From: Comamonas sp.
Lineage (GTDB): Bacteria > Pseudomonadota > Gammaproteobacteria > Burkholderiales > Burkholderiaceae_C
Direction of reading: 5' to 3'
DNA length: 6,974 nucleotides
Assembly: GCA_018384835.1 (NCBI GenBank)
Contig: JAHAYB010000092.1
Coordinates: 1-6,974 of the forward strand
The translations under genes and the position numbers were made by a program. A model generated the notes under the pieces. That model saw nothing but the letters and a program-made list of their open reading frames with translations, searched no databases and was not told the DNA's origin. Below are positions 6,001-6,974 of the stretch, in pieces (position 1 is the first letter of the stretch; every line of letters starts with the position of its first letter).

Positions 6001-6292
6001 TATCTCTATCCTCTATCCACTCCAGCAATTTTAGTATTTTGTCTGCAGCCACCACCCGCAATTTTGCGCCAGGCCTCATGCCTGAATCAATCTGCTCTGA
6101 GAACAGTAGGATCGACGAAACTGGCATCTTGAAGATATCAGCGTACTTACTCAATAATTCGATCGATGGCTCTTTTCCATCTCCTTTTTCCAATTCACTC
6201 AGATATGAGTTAGAAATTCCGAGACGTTTTGCCAGTTCGATTTGAGAAAATTGGTGATAGGTTCTCAGCAGCCTTAATGCTCTATGTAGCAT
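5981..6292 (-). CDS. XRE-family helix-turn-helix protein of the retron operon
   Basis: A 103-residue protein. The N-terminal half is a lambda-repressor-type HTH: MLHRALRLLRTYHQFSQIEL then AKRLGISNSYLSELEKG (HTH about residues 16-37), followed by PSIELLSKYADIF and MPVSSILLFSEQ. The C-terminal part (about 70-103) is basic and helical (ADKILKLLEWIED). The frame is open to an ATG at 6304, but the ATG at 6292 has GGGA 6 nt upstream and gives the usual MLH(R/K)AL start, so I choose it. It overlaps the reverse transcriptase start by 20 bp. HTH proteins of this kind sit directly upstream of retron RTs in one published retron class (type VI, from memory). The role may be repressor of the operon, antitoxin-like partner, or effector; the sequence does not decide. 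Confidence 0.88.
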   Translation of the reverse strand: MLHRALRLLRTYHQFSQIELAKRLGISNSYLSELEKGDGKEPSIELLSKYADIFKMPVSSILLFSEQIDSGMRPGAKLRVVAADKILKLLEWIEDRDNVKAPA

Positions 6293-6327
6293 GATTATTC
6301 CCATGTTGAAAAGGGGGAGCCGAAGCG

Positions 6328-6474
6328 TTACAGGAACCTGCTGATGATTCGCGCTAGGATATCAATCAAGCGCAAAACAAAAATGGCGGTCTTGATCGTT
6401 TCCGGGCGAATCCAGCGAAAACGCTGCTTCTTCAACTCCCGCCGTTTGTGGGTGTCGTGAATGTCCTTGTTCAT
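6328..6474 (-). CDS. Small basic/hydrophobic peptide, 48 residues, upstream of HTH-RT
   Basis: The ATG at 6474-6472 is preceded by AAGGAGA with a 7-nt spacer, one of the strongest ribosome binding sites in the window. The product has a very basic N-terminal half (MNKDIHDTHKRRELKKQ, then RFRWIR) and a C-terminal hydrophobic, partly amphipathic helix (TIKTAIFVLRLIDILARIIS, ending RFL). Such a layout fits a membrane-associated or membrane-damaging peptide, or a peptide that binds nucleic acid through its basic half. The stop lies 36 bp before the HTH start, so it is in the same transcript. The longer frame from 6570 reads through hairpin-rich sequence and has no ribosome binding site. I do not recognise a named family. 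Its place between a structured RNA and the HTH/RT genes makes it a candidate effector of the retron; this is inference. Confidence 0.65.
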   Translation of the reverse strand: MNKDIHDTHKRRELKKQRFRWIRPETIKTAIFVLRLIDILARIISRFL

Positions 6475-6760
6475 GGACAGTTCTCCTTGGCTGCACCAAT
6501 CAACAAATGCGAAATGCATTTGCCGTGGCTGTCGTCCGCAACCGAGCAGAGCAAACGGCGGTATCCCCATAATCTCTCAACAGCCCATCCGGGAGTCGTC
6601 CCGGATGGGCTCGCACCGCGTGGCATCGTGGAGCTACGTGTGCGGCCCCATGGTGCGCGTGTGGCGCGAATGCACAGGGCCTTTCGACCCCACAGGACGC
6701 TTACACGTCCCAAGTAAAACGACAGTTATCTCTGTTGACCCGGCGCAAGTGTAAGTCAAC
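6475..6760 (-). ncRNA. Candidate structured noncoding RNA (msr-msd-like region) of the retron operon
   Basis: This 286-bp stretch upstream of the small peptide has no supported gene and is rich in hairpins when read on the minus strand. In order: CTTACAC (6755-6749) can pair with GTGTAAG (6706-6700) around an inner ACAG/CTGT hairpin; GGACG/CGTCC lies around the second arm; GGGTC-GAAA-GGCCC forms a GNRA-loop hairpin (6688-6675 region); a GTGC/GCAC stem holds GCG/CGC pairs (about 6675-6653); CGCAC pairs with GTGCG (about 6642-6613); then a perfect 13-bp stem with 4-nt loop (6611-6582); and CAAATGC/GCATTTG (6522-6504) near the ribosome binding site. Retron RNAs lie upstream of the RT and have several short hairpins followed by one long one. 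I could not find a convincing a1/a2 pair or branching guanosine; TCAACAG (about 6738-6732) with CTGTTGA (about 6582-6576) is a weak a1/a2 candidate. Confidence 0.38.
6582..6611 (-). repeat. Perfect 13-bp hairpin with 4-nt loop
   Basis: AGCCCATCCGGGA (6582-6594) and its exact reverse complement (6599-6611) enclose a 4-nt loop (GTCG on the plus strand). No T-tract follows on either strand, so it is not a standard terminator. It is the longest perfect stem in the window and could be the reverse-transcribed (msd) hairpin of the retron RNA. Confidence 0.6.
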
Positions 6761-6777
6761 CCAATGAAAAATTGCAA
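6748..6777 (-). promoter_or_regulatory. Candidate promoter for the RNA-peptide-HTH-RT transcript
   Basis: On the minus strand TTGCAA (6777-6772) and TACACT (6753-6748) are separated by 18 bp; each matches the sigma70 consensus in four of six positions. Transcription would begin near 6741, just before the hairpin-rich region. An alternative is TTGAGA (6810-6805) with GAAAAT (6786-6781), also 18 bp apart, whose spacer contains the palindrome at 6783-6799. Both are modest matches. Confidence 0.3.
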
Positions 6778-6782
6778 ACTAT

Positions 6783-6799
6783 TTTCGCTGACAGCGAAA
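6783..6799. promoter_or_regulatory. TTTCGCT/AGCGAAA palindrome, possible operator
   Basis: TTTCGCT (6783-6789) and AGCGAAA (6793-6799) are perfect inverted 7-bp arms with a 3-bp centre. The symmetric shape and short spacer suit a dimeric HTH repressor, and the site lies at a candidate promoter of the retron operon, so the XRE protein encoded downstream is an obvious candidate ligand. A T-rich run follows on the plus strand, so a weak plus-strand terminator is the other reading. Confidence 0.35.
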
Positions 6800-6853
6800 T
6801 TTATTCTCAAAAATCTATATCTATTTAAGCGCTTTGCGGTCGCCGGTCAACCG

Positions 6854-6909
6854 GTTCAGCATCGTTGTTCAGCAGCGTTACGGACGGCTGCCTCCGGCGT
6901 CCGCTGAAC
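6854..6909. repeat. Tandem 13-bp repeat followed by an inverted copy
   Basis: GTTCAGCATCGTT (6854-6866) is directly followed by GTTCAGCAGCGTT (6867-6879), differing at one base. The inverted motif GCTGAAC occurs at 6903-6909, and GGACG (6882-6886)/CGTCC (6898-6902) pair in between. The result is an asymmetric hairpin of about 43 nt. Function unknown. Confidence 0.45.
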
Positions 6910-6950
6910 TTCAACGTTATTGGGGGCAGATTTTTGACCTTGGTGCTATC

Positions 6951-6974
6951 TTATGAGATACATGTATCTCATAA
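6951..6974. promoter_or_regulatory. Perfect 24-bp palindrome at the right window edge
   Basis: The half-site TTATGAGATACA (6951-6962) is followed immediately by its exact reverse complement (6963-6974), so the dyad is continuous and has no spacer. A nested TATC/GATA repeat overlaps its left end (6947-6960). It looks like an operator for a dimeric regulator, such as an antitoxin or phage-type repressor, probably of a gene just outside the window. The palindrome is certain; the role is inferred. Confidence 0.5.

Larger units (their letters stand above)
6781..6974. other. Gene-free right end with short repeats
   Basis: No reading frame with a ribosome binding site is seen on either strand here. 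The segment has an AT-rich left part (about 6781-6830), then a GC-rich part with CCGGT/ACCGG (6843-6854), a tandem 13-bp repeat (6854-6879, 12 of 13 identical), and a foldable GTTCAGC/GCTGAAC arm pair (6867-6873 and 6903-6909) around GGACG/CGTCC. It then returns to AT-rich sequence and ends in the 24-bp palindrome. It probably contains a module boundary and the upstream region of a gene beyond the window. Confidence 0.4.

Noticed and set aside
6582..6611. 13-bp hairpin as intrinsic terminator
   Set aside because: No T-tract follows on either strand.
6448..6754. Two plus-strand frames of 89 and 97 codons, and the antisense 80-codon frame at 6471-6713
   Set aside because: They run through perfect hairpins and lack ribosome binding sites; the region is better explained as structured RNA.
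6850..6925. Integron attC site
   Set aside because: The 3' end reads GTTATTG instead of GTTRRRY and no matching RYYYAAC is found on the other side, so the core-site rule fails.
1..6974. CRISPR array, tRNA or rRNA gene
   Set aside because: No regularly spaced repeats, no cloverleaf with a T-arm consensus and no rRNA-like sequence were seen by eye on either strand.

Overview
The window looks like an accessory stretch of a beta-proteobacterial chromosome or plasmid, probably Burkholderiales/Comamonadaceae-like. That is inferred from the style of the Tn3-type resolvase, the IS3 end and the IS110 C-terminus; no housekeeping marker is present to fix the host. It is a mosaic: dead mobile-element pieces lie between small two-gene modules of toxin-antitoxin or defence type, and base composition shifts from block to block (GC-rich IS110 remnant, visibly AT-richer reverse transcriptase/HTH block).

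Left part (1-2073). A truncated minus-strand gene of unknown function runs off the left edge (start at 451, good ribosome binding site). It is divergent from a plus-strand pair: a ParD-like antitoxin-family protein (765-1019) whose stop codon overlaps the start of an intact type I methionine aminopeptidase (1019-1810). The pair is preceded by a perfect -10 hexamer embedded in an inverted repeat. This aminopeptidase is likely an accessory copy wired like a toxin-antitoxin operon.

Middle part (2074-4118). A Tn3-family resolvase gene on the minus strand is broken by one in-frame amber codon that removes its DNA-binding domain. It diverges, across a res-like region, from a Phd/YefM-VapC toxin-antitoxin pair. 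The stop codon of vapC is provided by the terminal TGA of an IS3-family inverted repeat. Only about 110 bp of that IS3 element remains, and it abuts the last third of an IS110-family transposase gene. This part is a relic of a Tn3-type unit later eroded by insertion sequences.

Right part (4119-6974). All genes are on the minus strand, in transcription order: a structured noncoding region (about 6760-6475), a 48-residue basic/hydrophobic peptide gene (6474-6328) with a strong ribosome binding site, an XRE-type HTH protein (6292-5981), a retron-type reverse transcriptase with NAxxH and YVDD motifs (6000-5128, overlapping the HTH gene by 20 bp), and after a 172-bp gap a DUF4062-type protein with a C-terminal winged helix (4955-4119). 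The HTH + RT pair behind a structured RNA matches the layout of an HTH-type retron. The small peptide between RNA and HTH is the best candidate for an undescribed component, possibly the toxic effector. The far right (6781-6974) holds palindromes and short repeats but no gene, ending in a perfect 24-bp palindrome at the window edge.
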